The notes under the pieces: model-generated
Seen by the model: the letters and a program-made list of their open reading frames with translations, nothing else
What the model was told of the DNA's origin: nothing
Databases searched by the model: none
NCBI GenBank assembly: GCA_905233325.1
Contig: CAJODU010000132.1
Span: forward strand, 1 to 9,328
DNA from: an uncultured Selenomonadaceae bacterium
GTDB taxonomy: Bacteria > Bacillota > Negativicutes > Selenomonadales > Selenomonadaceae
Direction of reading: 5' to 3'
Length of the DNA: 9,328 nt
Position numbers and translations under genes: made by a program
Shown: piece by piece, positions 1 to 7,293 of the stretch
Numbering within the stretch: position 1 is the stretch's first letter
Layout: every line of letters starts with the position of its first letter

Positions 1-33
1 ATAAAAAAGACATTTGACGGCTAAATAAATAAA

Positions 34-291
34 TTATTCGTGAGGGTGATTTTTGATAAATTCGTTGAGGCTTTCCTTAAATTCTTCGTCGGTCATATTT
101 CCGTAAAATTCCTCGCTCCATTCTTCGTAAGACTGATATTCTCTGCCTTCTTGCATAAGACTTGCCAAAAATTCTTGAGCATTTAAAAGACCTAAATTAT
201 CAATCAAGCAGTGAACACCTTTTTTAGATAATTCATCAGGTGGAAGTAAATTAAGTTTTTGCTCTTCAGTGAGTTTATAATCTTCAATCAT
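34..291 (-). CDS. Small acidic protein, putative antitoxin partner of the adjacent PIN-domain protein
   Basis: An 85-residue acidic protein rich in Glu and Asp, with no signal peptide or membrane segment. Its central stretch (about residues 21-55, with SKKGVHCLIDNLG followed by NAQEFLASL and then a Y-x-x-W segment) resembles a small-protein family that I recall beside PIN-domain genes in other bacteria, in which a helix ending in LG is followed by an A-x-x-F helix. That similarity is from memory and unverified. The frame is open up to an ATG at 322-324, but the ATG at 289-291 is preferred: the SD GGAGGT (300-305) lies 8 nt before it and only 2 nt before the in-frame ATG at 295-297. The chosen start overlaps the end of the PIN gene by 8 nt, which indicates translational coupling. 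Neutralising the PIN toxin is an inference from this arrangement. No DNA-binding fold of the AbrB, RHH or HTH type is evident, so autorepression cannot be claimed. No terminator is visible in the 33 nt downstream. Confidence 0.72.
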   Translation of the reverse strand: MIEDYKLTEEQKLNLLPPDELSKKGVHCLIDNLGLLNAQEFLASLMQEGREYQSYEEWSEEFYGNMTDEEFKESLNEFIKNHPHE

Positions 292-733
292 TTTCATCGA
301 CCTCCGGTAATTTGACAAAATCAATGGGATTCATAACGGAAATTTGGTCAGAATTGAATTTTAGAATTTTCTTATCAAAAGTCAAAAAATAATCACATTC
401 AGTAAAAATCGCACTTGCGAGATGATAAGCGTCTTTATGCTTTATTCCAAATTTTATAAGATTCTCAGACTTTTTGTCAAGAATGTCAATAAAATCAACA
501 CCAACATACATTTTACGATTAATTCTGATGAACATTTCGATACTTTCACGTTGTTTTAAATTTTTAATCTGAAGAATTTCATAATGTAGCATAAAAGAAG
601 TAACAAGTTGAATTTTTTTCTGAACAATTTGCTTTTGAATCTTATAAACAGCAATTTTCTCCTGAATCAGCTCAGCAGGAATATTTTCATCAAACCTGCG
701 ATTATAGCAGCAAGTATCAAGATAAATTCTCAC
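284..733 (-). CDS. PIN-domain protein, VapC-like putative toxin ribonuclease
   Basis: A 149-residue protein that fits a single PIN domain, a Mg-dependent ribonuclease fold. The acidic residues expected of the active site are visible: D6 in the N-terminal strand (RIYLDTCCYN), E52 in LHYEI, D101 in the HKDAYHLASA helix, and D114/D120 in the terminal DYFLTFDKKIL motif. The start is GTG (731-733), preceded by AGAGGTGA (738-745) with a 4-nt spacer; no ATG gives the N-terminal strand with D6. The PIN fold and active-site pattern are established for VapC-type toxins, which cleave tRNA or other RNA. The target here is unknown. It is the first gene of a two-gene unit and the small downstream gene overlaps its stop codon, the reverse of the usual antitoxin-first order. 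It is divergent from the exporter operon, with 72 nt between the two starts and no convincing promoter for either gene. The region is clearly richer in A+T than the exporter genes, compatible with recent acquisition. It could also be a solitary housekeeping PIN nuclease, but the coupled partner argues against that. Confidence 0.85.
   Translation of the reverse strand: MRIYLDTCCYNRRFDENIPAELIQEKIAVYKIQKQIVQKKIQLVTSFMLHYEILQIKNLKQRESIEMFIRINRKMYVGVDFIDILDKKSENLIKFGIKHKDAYHLASAIFTECDYFLTFDKKILKFNSDQISVMNPIDFVKLPEVDEND
300..305 (-). promoter_or_regulatory. Shine-Dalgarno site inside the PIN gene, setting the start of the small partner gene
   Basis: On the minus strand this reads GGAGGT and lies within the last codons of the PIN gene. 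It is 8 nt upstream of the ATG at 291 and only 2 nt upstream of the ATG at 297, so it favours the 85-residue product and couples its translation to that of the PIN gene. Confidence 0.7.
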
Positions 734-805
734 AAAATCACCTCTGAATAAAATTCAACGAAAAAAATAAAAAATCCTGCAAACTCCAACGAAAGGAGCA
801 AGTTA

Positions 806-3013
806 ATGAGCATATTGGACAAGATTTTCAATAGAGGAAACGGTGCAAGAGTAAAAGTCCCAACGGTGTTGCAAATGGAAGCCACAGAGTGTGGAGCGGC
901 ATCACTTGCAATGATTTTGGCACATTACGGCTTGTGGATACCTCTTGAGAAATTGCGTCAAGAATGTGGCGTCAATCGTGACGGAAGTAAAGCAAGCTGT
1001 GTAATCAGAGCAGCTAAAGCCCGTCATTGTCAAGCAAACGGCTATCGTTGGTCCGTTGATAGAATTTTGCAACTCATTCCTCAAAATCCATTTCCGCTGA
1101 TAATTCACTGGGAATTTAACCATTTTGTGGTTTTGGAAGGAATCAAAAATGGGATTGCCTACTTGAATGATCCGGCTATGGGTCGGCGGACTGTTCCTAT
1201 TGATCAATTTAGGACATCGTATACCGGCATCGCACTTTTTATTAAACCCGGTGAAGGATTTGTTAAGGAAGGGCACCGCTACAACGTATTCAAAGATATT
1301 GCCTTCAAACTCAGAAAGGATAAATGGGCTGTCGTATTTATCTTGATTTTGGAATTTTGCGCTATAATTCCTGGTCTTGCCTCGCCAATTATGAGTCAAA
1401 TTTTCCTTGATGATATTTTGACAGGCAAGCACCGCGACTGGATGACAAATTTCTGTCTGGCGATGACGGTCTCGTTTATCGTTTCGGGCGTAATAACCTT
1501 CTTGAGAGCAGTTATCTTGACGAAGTGGCAGACAAAATTGACACTTTCAGACTCGTCAAGTTATTTCTGGCATTTATTACGACTTCCCATGTCCTTCTTC
1601 CACCAAAGGTATGCGGCGGAAGTCGCAGGGCGTGTCGGATTTAACGCATCAATAGCAGGGGTATTGAGCGGACCGGCTGCGACGGCAGTTTTAGATTTAC
1701 TTGTGGCGATTTTCTATTTATTGTTACTCTTGCAGTACAACGTAACTTTGACGTTAATCGGTGTTGCGTTCAGTTCAGTCGGAATAATAATGTTCTTCGC
1801 TATGAGGCGGAAATTGACAGATTTGCAGATGATGATTCAGCAAGATTCAGGAAAAGCGTATGGCGTAGCAATGAACGGCTTGCGAATGATAGAAACAATC
1901 AAGGCAAACGGCGACGAGAGTGATTTTTTCACAAAATGGGCAGGCTATCAGACGAAAGTTTTGAAAGAATCGCAAGATACTGCACTCTGGTCGATGTCAG
2001 TGAATTTGTTGCCAACGCTTTTGGGCGGTATCAACGGAGCGTTGATTATGACATTCGGCGGCTTTTCGATAATGGACGGAGCAATGACGGCAGGTATGTT
2101 TATGGCATTTCAAAATTTGATGGGAAGTTTCCAGGCACCTGTCGGAGCACTCGTCGGACTTGGCTCAACACTTCAGACTACAGAAATGCAAATGCAGAGA
2201 TTAAATGATGTCAGACGCTACGAGGTTGATCCTTTGAATTTTCCTGAAGACGAGGCACAGAGAAGTTATCCGAGAGACAGACTGCGCGGCGAATTGACAT
2301 TAAAAGATGTAAATTTTGGATATTCACCACTGGAAAAGCCGCTCTTAACCAACTTCAATATGCACTTGAGACCGGGCGGCTGGGTTGCAGTTGTCGGAGC
2401 CTCCGGCAGCGGCAAATCAACACTTGCAAAGATTGTTACCGGAATATATCAAGAGTGGTCGGGCGTCGTTGCTTTCGATGACACGGACAGGAAAAAATTG
2501 CCGAGAACGGTTATATTAAATTCCCTCTCCGGCGTTGACCAAGATATATTCTTGATAACCGGCACAGTTGCGGAGAATATCGCCCTTTTCGACAGCTCAA
2601 TCTCGCGTGGGGATATTATTCAAGCCGCAAAGGATGCCTGCATACATGATGATATTTTAAAACTCAACGGCGGATATGATGCACAGGTTGCCGAGGGTGG
2701 TCTCAACTTCAGCGGCGGACAGCGTCAAAGGCTGGAGATTGCAAGGGCTTTAGCAACAAATCCTTCAATTTTGGTATTGGACGAGGCGACAAGTGCACTT
2801 GATCCTATAACGGAAAAGGTTGTACTTGAGAATATTCGTCACAGAGGCTGCTCCTGCTTAATTGTTGCTCACAGACTCTCAACCATTCGCGATTGTGATG
2901 AAATAATCGTTTTGTCAAGGGGTCAGGTTGTTGAGCGCGGAATCCATAGAGAAATGATAAAGCACGACGGACCTTACAAAAAACTCATAGAAGAGCGAGA
3001 AGGCGAAGGTTGA
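806..3013 (+). CDS. NHLP/NHLM bacteriocin exporter with C39 leader peptidase (peptidase/permease/ATPase subunit)
   Basis: A 735-residue inner-membrane ABC exporter with a bacteriocin-processing N-terminus. Residues 15-145 form a C39 papain-like peptidase with Q23 (oxyanion hole), catalytic C29 (ATECGAAS), H106 (NHFVVLEG) and D122 (NDPAMG), so the peptidase looks active. It would cut precursor peptides after a double-Gly-type leader while exporting them. Residues 170-440 hold about six membrane segments (near 173-191, 217-235, 290-310, 313-333 and a pair at 398-440). The ATPase follows: Walker A GASGSGKST 531-539, Q-loop Q579, signature NFSGGQ 634-639, Walker B ILVLDE 655-660, D-loop SALD 663-666 and H-loop H689. 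Full length and domain order fit the NHLM ABC1 family. The start has SD AAAGGAG (792-798) with a 7-nt spacer. It is first in a tight operon with the second ABC subunit (11 nt gap) and TolC. The cargo peptide is not in the window. The alternative is a generic lantibiotic/colicin-V-type exporter, but pairing with the long second ABC subunit favours NHLP. Confidence 0.93.
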   Translation: MSILDKIFNRGNGARVKVPTVLQMEATECGAASLAMILAHYGLWIPLEKLRQECGVNRDGSKASCVIRAAKARHCQANGYRWSVDRILQLIPQNPFPLIIHWEFNHFVVLEGIKNGIAYLNDPAMGRRTVPIDQFRTSYTGIALFIKPGEGFVKEGHRYNVFKDIAFKLRKDKWAVVFILILEFCAIIPGLASPIMSQIFLDDILTGKHRDWMTNFCLAMTVSFIVSGVITFLRAVILTKWQTKLTLSDSSSYFWHLLRLPMSFFHQRYAAEVAGRVGFNASIAGVLSGPAATAVLDLLVAIFYLLLLLQYNVTLTLIGVAFSSVGIIMFFAMRRKLTDLQMMIQQDSGKAYGVAMNGLRMIETIKANGDESDFFTKWAGYQTKVLKESQDTALWSMSVNLLPTLLGGINGALIMTFGGFSIMDGAMTAGMFMAFQNLMGSFQAPVGALVGLGSTLQTTEMQMQRLNDVRRYEVDPLNFPEDEAQRSYPRDRLRGELTLKDVNFGYSPLEKPLLTNFNMHLRPGGWVAVVGASGSGKSTLAKIVTGIYQEWSGVVAFDDTDRKKLPRTVILNSLSGVDQDIFLITGTVAENIALFDSSISRGDIIQAAKDACIHDDILKLNGGYDAQVAEGGLNFSGGQRQRLEIARALATNPSILVLDEATSALDPITEKVVLENIRHRGCSCLIVAHRLSTIRDCDEIIVLSRGQVVERGIHREMIKHDGPYKKLIEEREGEG

Positions 3014-3024
3014 GGTGATAAAGT

Positions 3025-3912
3025 ATGCAATTAATGGCCGGACAAAGGATAGTAATTGAAGATGAAAATAAATTTTTGCTGCTGCAGAGCGGTAAAATAG
3101 AGGTGTATGCCGTAACAGATGATGAGGAATCTTTCAGACAATTCTATATGATGACGGTCGATGTTGGCGAGGCGGTATTTCCGGCTATGGACGACTTTGG
3201 AAAAATAAAAATCTCTGTGTATGCCGTCGAAGATAGTGATCTGCAAGTCCATTATTTAGCACAACATTCGCCGAACGAACTTCAAGCACTTATGAAAAAA
3301 TGGTTCAAAAATGCTCTGGAGAATATGTCGTGGCTGCAGCTTGTTGCAGATAAAGGTGATGAAATTTTGCTGCCTTGGCAAAACGGAACAGTTTTACAAG
3401 ACAAAACAGACCTCAACGACTTGATAGCAGCATTTACAGATAACGAACAAATTTTATCAATGTTCTTGGGACTTAAATTCGGTGCAGAAGATAAGAGACT
3501 TTCCCGCCGTACTGAGATGAGACTGAGCAATAAGAAGATGATGGTTGAAAATGCCATTCGTTCATTGCTCGACGAAGAAAAGATATTATATAGCAGCAGG
3601 AATGACAGAGATAAAGATAAAGCTACAGAGGACGCGACCTTCGTGGTGAGGATGGCGGCAAAAAATTTAGGTATGCCGACGGATAATATATCAATAGGAA
3701 AAGCCATAGCTAAAAAACTTGATTCTGTAGGAATATTACGCCGTCTCGCCCAAAAGGGCAATATGCAAATTCGACTTGTTACGCTTGAAGACGACTGGTA
3801 CAAAAATGACACCGGCGTTTTAATAGGATTTTACGGCAAAGATAAAGATTTGGCGGCACTTTTGCCTGATGAGCCATACAAGGCAAAATCCCAACGGTGC
3901 AGATTTGACTGA
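3025..3912 (+). CDS. NHLP exporter second ABC subunit, N-terminal part, cut off by a frameshift
   Basis: A 295-residue product that corresponds to the cytoplasmic N-terminal third of the long NHLM ABC2-type permease/ATPase. Residues 1-75 look like a small beta-rich (cupin or cyclic-nucleotide-binding-like) module. Residues 200-287 resemble the C39 peptidase fold but have lost the catalytic residues: there is no Cys anywhere before residue 292, no His in the GVLIGFYGKDKDLAALLP strand pair, and the DP of the active subunit becomes NP in the repaired frame. This is expected for the family, where the domain probably binds rather than cuts the leader. The last eight residues (288-295) are out of frame, and the true continuation lies in the next frame. 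SD GAGGTGA (3012-3018) overlaps the TGA stop of the upstream gene, with a 6-nt spacer to ATG. Removing one A from 3885-3888 would give a single 887-residue protein (3025-5689). As it stands this fragment carries no membrane or ATPase domain. Confidence 0.85.
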   Translation: MQLMAGQRIVIEDENKFLLLQSGKIEVYAVTDDEESFRQFYMMTVDVGEAVFPAMDDFGKIKISVYAVEDSDLQVHYLAQHSPNELQALMKKWFKNALENMSWLQLVADKGDEILLPWQNGTVLQDKTDLNDLIAAFTDNEQILSMFLGLKFGAEDKRLSRRTEMRLSNKKMMVENAIRSLLDEEKILYSSRNDRDKDKATEDATFVVRMAAKNLGMPTDNISIGKAIAKKLDSVGILRRLAQKGNMQIRLVTLEDDWYKNDTGVLIGFYGKDKDLAALLPDEPYKAKSQRCRFD

Positions 3913-5689
3913 TGAAGAAGCTGCAAAACTTTCAAAAGATGCATTTATGTGTTACGGCGGCTTTCCGTCGCGTGCCTTGAAAATTATGGATCTGCTGAAA
4001 TTTATGTTCCATGCTTGTTGGAAGGCAGATTATAAAACGGTGCTGGTGACAAGCCTCTTGGCGGGACTGGTGCCGCTCGCCACGCCTATCATCACCGAAA
4101 CGATATTCCAAGATATAATCCCAATTTTGGATCGTCAAGGCTTGGCGACAGTGACACAAGCGTTGATGGTGACGAGTTTCACAATGGCGGCGTTGTCGAT
4201 TGTCCGCTCAATCGCCGTGATGAGAATTTCAACCAAAATCGAAATATCCTCAGAGGCGGCACTCTGGGGCAGATTGATGACATTGCCGACAAAATTTTTT
4301 AGAAGATATACCACCGGCGAATTGGCGAGCAGAATGGGTGGAATGAGCGTAATTAAGGGATTGATTGGCGGCGATTTCATTGGAACCGTCTTTGGATTTA
4401 TCTTCTCATTCTGGTCAGTGTTCCTGATGTGCTACTACAGCATTAAATTGACGGCGGCGGCGATTGCTGTCTGGCTGGTATATTCAGTGTTTATCTTTTT
4501 CGTCTATCGCCGCGTCATTGAATTTAACCGCAAATTGATAGCCTGCGGGAACAAGACGGCGGGAACAGTCCAGCAGATTTTTGCAGGTTTGTCTAAATTC
4601 AGAGTACAGGGAGCCGAAGAACAGGCCTATCATCTTTGGGCGAGAGACTATGGCGAGCAATGGAATTGGAGCTTGAAACTTCGCTGGCAGAATAACTATA
4701 CTTCAATCATTGCCTCAATCCAGCCATTCATCTTGACAATGTTGCTTTACTATATTGCCGTCTATGATGTACAAGACGGTCAGCAAGGTATCGGTTATGC
4801 ACAGTTTATCGCCTTCAATGCAGCGTATTCGTCCTTCAACGGCACGTTGGGCGGTGTAATCGGCTTTATTGGCACATTTTTCGGTATACAACCTCAAATT
4901 GAGAACTTGCGTCCTATATTGAACGAAGAGCCGGAGAGTGTGGGAGATAAAGCTGATGCTGAAGTTTTGAGCGGCGTTATGGAAGTCAATCACTTGACTT
5001 TTGCATACGAGGGCAGTGAGGAAAATGTTATCAAAGATGTCAGTTTTAAAATCGCTGCGGGAGAGAATGTGGCAATAGTTGGCAAGAGCGGCTGCGGAAA
5101 GTCGACGCTGGTGAGACTGCTGCTTGGTTTTGAGACGCCAAAGAGCGGATCAATTTATTACGATGGGCAAGACCTCGCTGAATTGTCCCTGCCGTCAGTG
5201 CGTACACAGCTTGGTGTGGTGCTGCAGAATGGGCAGCTAATGACGGGAGATATTTTTACAAATATAGTCGGGACGCGGCTTTTAACTCAAGATGACGCTT
5301 GGAATGCCGCAGAGGCCGCAGGTATCGCTGAAGATATAGCGATGATGCCTATGGGTATGCAGACGGTGATTTCCGAAGGCTCAAGCAATATTTCCGGCGG
5401 ACAGCGGCAGAGAATCCTAATTGCAAGAGCATTGGTCAACAAGCCATCTATATTGATATTTGATGAGGCGACGAGTGCACTGGACAATCGCTCTCAAGCA
5501 ATAGTAACGGAAAGTATCGACAAACTCAAGGCAACGAGAATTATCATTGCTCACAGACTCAGCACTATCAGAAATTGCGACCGAGTGATTGTAATGGACG
5601 ACGGCAGGATAGTGGAGACCGGCAGCTTTGATGAATTGATGGCGAAGAAAGGTATCTTCGCTGAACTCGTGAAAAGACAGGTTGCTTAA
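3869..5689 (+). CDS. NHLP exporter second ABC subunit, permease and ATPase part, downstream of the frameshift
   Basis: The frame from the ATG at 3869 gives 606 residues with the membrane and ATPase domains of the second NHLP exporter subunit. The family pattern resumes at about residue 7 (NPNGADLTDEEAAKLSKDAF). Membrane segments lie near 56-75, 97-116, 168-190, 193-213, 278-298 and 311-345. The ATPase has Walker A GKSGCGKST 405-413, Q-loop Q453, signature ISGGQ 508-512, Walker B LIFDE 529-533, D-loop SALD 536-539 and H-loop H562, so both ATPase sites of the exporter pair look functional. The ATG at 3869 has no good SD (only a weak GGCGG about 12 nt upstream) and its first six residues are not homologous, so it is probably not a natural start. 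The likely original gene runs 3025-5689 in one frame. If the shift is real, a truncated permease/ATPase might still be made by reinitiation, since the frames overlap by 44 nt. TolC follows after 22 nt. Confidence 0.88.
   Translation: MSHTRQNPNGADLTDEEAAKLSKDAFMCYGGFPSRALKIMDLLKFMFHACWKADYKTVLVTSLLAGLVPLATPIITETIFQDIIPILDRQGLATVTQALMVTSFTMAALSIVRSIAVMRISTKIEISSEAALWGRLMTLPTKFFRRYTTGELASRMGGMSVIKGLIGGDFIGTVFGFIFSFWSVFLMCYYSIKLTAAAIAVWLVYSVFIFFVYRRVIEFNRKLIACGNKTAGTVQQIFAGLSKFRVQGAEEQAYHLWARDYGEQWNWSLKLRWQNNYTSIIASIQPFILTMLLYYIAVYDVQDGQQGIGYAQFIAFNAAYSSFNGTLGGVIGFIGTFFGIQPQIENLRPILNEEPESVGDKADAEVLSGVMEVNHLTFAYEGSEENVIKDVSFKIAAGENVAIVGKSGCGKSTLVRLLLGFETPKSGSIYYDGQDLAELSLPSVRTQLGVVLQNGQLMTGDIFTNIVGTRLLTQDDAWNAAEAAGIAEDIAMMPMGMQTVISEGSSNISGGQRQRILIARALVNKPSILIFDEATSALDNRSQAIVTESIDKLKATRIIIAHRLSTIRNCDRVIVMDDGRIVETGSFDELMAKKGIFAELVKRQVA
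3885..3888 (+). other. Frameshift site (one extra A) in the second exporter ABC gene
   Basis: The upstream frame encodes PDEPYKA and then leaves the family pattern. The frame one base further right encodes NPNGADLTDEE. Deleting one A from the AAAA run joins them as YKANPNGAD with no residue lost, and the full frame becomes 888 codons including the stop. Programmed frameshifting is unlikely: no stop codon, long slippery run or hairpin is evident. The choices are a real single-base insertion or a sequencing/assembly error. Confidence 0.85.
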
Positions 5690-5711
5690 TTGAGAGGTGA
5701 AATTTTAATCA

Positions 5712-7151
5712 ATGATGAAACATTTAAAGAAATTGACGATAGGAATTGTCGGCTGGTTGATGACAAGTTCCTCAGGCTATGCAATGCCGCTTTCACTGTC
5801 GGATAGTATAGAGAGAGCACTTGAATTTGACGAAAGTATCGAATCGGCAGAATATAGCCGCGAAACAGCAAAATGGCAATTATCGGCGGCAAGGAGAAGA
5901 ACAGGTCCAACTTTTAGTTGGAGTTCCAGGGCTGAAAAAATAGGCGGCAGAGATTATCGAAGTTATCGTGAGGCACACAAAAGGTATGGAAACGATGGTG
6001 CATATATTTTTGACGAAAATGGAAATTATCTGGACTTTGCGAGGGGCTCGACAGCTTATAACAACACGTTCAGCAATTCTCTGAGTATCTCAATGCCATT
6101 TTACACAGGAGGGGAACTTGAAGGAAATATCAAAAATCGCCGCTACGGATTGAATGCGGCTGATTTGACGCTTGAAAATACGCGGCAGACGATAAAATAT
6201 CAAGTAATAGAGGCTTATTATAATATTCTTCAGCAGCAGAATATTGTTGAAGTCAATGAAAGTGCGGTGAGAATGGCAGCGGAACAGTTAAATCTCCTGC
6301 AAATTCAATATGAAGAGGGGGAGCGAGCTTATTCGGAAGTATTGCAAATGCAAGTGCAAAAAGCAAATTACGATCAAGATTTAACGAGTGCGTACAGTAG
6401 ATTAAAAGTTGCTAAATCAACACTTTTGTCGCTGATTGAGTTGCCGGAAGAGACCGAAATAGAGTTGACTGACAAATTTGTATATAAACCTTATGAATTT
6501 ACGCTGGAAGAATGTCTGAAATTTGCAGAGGAGAATCGACCGGATTTGGCAGCGGCGAATTATGACATAAATCAAGCAGAGGCAGCAGTATCGTCTGCAA
6601 AATCAGGAAATCGGCCGACAGTGACTGGCAGTGCGAGCAAAACGATCGTAGCAAATGGAGCCTTTCAAAGTGATAGAAATGAACAATGGGCAGCAGGAAT
6701 TTCGTTGAATTGGAGCATATTTGACAATAAAGTGACATCAGCGAATGTGAATACGGCAAAATCAGAAGTAGAGAGGCTGAAGGCACAGGTTGATGCACTC
6801 ACAAAAAATGTCGATCTGCAAGTTCGTTCGGCATACACGCAAATGAAAGCGGCAGAAGAAAATGTCAAGTTGACAAAAGTTGCGGTTGCCCAAGCCGAAG
6901 AAAATTATGAAATTGCAGTCGTCAGGCACATTGAAGGCGTTGACATTCTGCTGAATGTGACTAATGCACAAGAAAAGTTGACACAGGCGAGGACAAATTA
7001 TTATTCCGCACTGTATCAATATAATTTATACAAGGCACAGCTTGAGAAGGCTATGGGAATACCTGTCGGACTTAATGTCCCACTGTATGTTGAGGCAGAG
7101 CAGGAGGGAAAATCATCAGAAAAATCGCTTGCAGCCTCTGAAATTCGATAA
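5712..7151 (+). CDS. TolC-family outer-membrane efflux protein
   Basis: A 479-residue outer-membrane channel precursor. Residues 1-24 form a signal peptide with basic start MKHLKK, a hydrophobic core and a probable cleavage after SGYA. Two TolC/OEP-type repeats follow, roughly 28-225 and 245-455, each with long amphipathic helices rich in Ala, Gln and Glu that would build the periplasmic tunnel. Beta-strand segments occur near 105-125 (SNSLSISMPFYTGGELEG) and 305-335 (WAAGISLNWSIFDNK), as in TolC proteins. The tail after about residue 455 is short and polar. SD GAGGTGA (5694-5700) lies 11 nt before the chosen ATG; a second ATG follows immediately, so the start could be one codon later. It is the third gene of the exporter operon, 22 nt after the ATPase gene, and should give the exporter an exit through the outer membrane. 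This requires a periplasmic adaptor (HlyD type) that is not encoded in the window. No terminator follows; the tRNA promoter starts 16 nt later. Confidence 0.93.
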   Translation: MMKHLKKLTIGIVGWLMTSSSGYAMPLSLSDSIERALEFDESIESAEYSRETAKWQLSAARRRTGPTFSWSSRAEKIGGRDYRSYREAHKRYGNDGAYIFDENGNYLDFARGSTAYNNTFSNSLSISMPFYTGGELEGNIKNRRYGLNAADLTLENTRQTIKYQVIEAYYNILQQQNIVEVNESAVRMAAEQLNLLQIQYEEGERAYSEVLQMQVQKANYDQDLTSAYSRLKVAKSTLLSLIELPEETEIELTDKFVYKPYEFTLEECLKFAEENRPDLAAANYDINQAEAAVSSAKSGNRPTVTGSASKTIVANGAFQSDRNEQWAAGISLNWSIFDNKVTSANVNTAKSEVERLKAQVDALTKNVDLQVRSAYTQMKAAEENVKLTKVAVAQAEENYEIAVVRHIEGVDILLNVTNAQEKLTQARTNYYSALYQYNLYKAQLEKAMGIPVGLNVPLYVEAEQEGKSSEKSLAASEIR

Positions 7152-7167
7152 AAATTTTAAAAAATAT

Positions 7168-7196
7168 TTGACAAAATGTAAATTCTTTGATATACT
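7168..7196 (+). promoter_or_regulatory. Near-consensus sigma-70/SigA promoter of tRNA-Asn
   Basis: TTGACA (7168-7173), a 17-nt spacer and TATACT (7191-7196) precede the tRNA by 21 nt, so transcription would start near 7203 and leave a leader of about 15 nt for RNase P to remove. It sits immediately after the TolC stop codon. Confidence 0.85.
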
Positions 7197-7217
7197 AAAT
7201 TCTGTCAGCGATGACAT

Positions 7218-7293
7218 TCCTCGGTAGCTCAGTCGGTAGAGCACCTGACTGTTAATCAGGGAGTCACTGGTTCGAGTCCAGTCCGGGGAGCCA
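7218..7293 (+). tRNA. tRNA-Asn (anticodon GUU)
   Basis: A complete 76-nt cloverleaf with encoded CCA (7291-7293). The acceptor stem pairs 7218-7224 (TCCTCGG) with 7283-7289 (CCGGGGA), including one T-G wobble; G7290 is the discriminator. The anticodon stem CCTGA/TCAGG encloses the loop CTGTTAA with anticodon GTT at 7251-7253, which reads AAC and AAT. The T arm contains the standard GGTTCGAGTCC. The gene has its own promoter and is single, not in a tRNA array. Confidence 0.97.

Noticed and set aside
1..33. Possible terminator downstream of the PIN module
   Set aside because: There is a T run on the minus strand but no stem of useful length before it.
785..798. CTCC-AACGAAA-GGAG hairpin that could hide the SD of the first exporter gene
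   Set aside because: Only four base pairs; too weak to claim an RNA thermometer or riboswitch.
902..1432. Minus-strand open frame of 176 codons inside the exporter gene
   Set aside because: It lies antisense to the conserved C39 domain, has no SD and its translation shows no recognisable pattern.
1936..2208. Plus-strand 90-codon frame inside the first ABC gene
   Set aside because: It overlaps the membrane domain of the real gene in another frame and has no SD or family features.
3282..3812. Minus-strand 176-codon frame with a Ser/Leu-rich, membrane-like translation
   Set aside because: It is the antisense of the second exporter gene; the hydrophobic look comes from reading lysine- and glutamate-rich codons backwards.
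3883..3892. Programmed ribosomal frameshift at GCAAAATCCC
   Set aside because: The required shift is +1 and there is no stop or rare-codon stall, no long slippery run and no obvious hairpin; four A residues are too few for transcriptional slippage.
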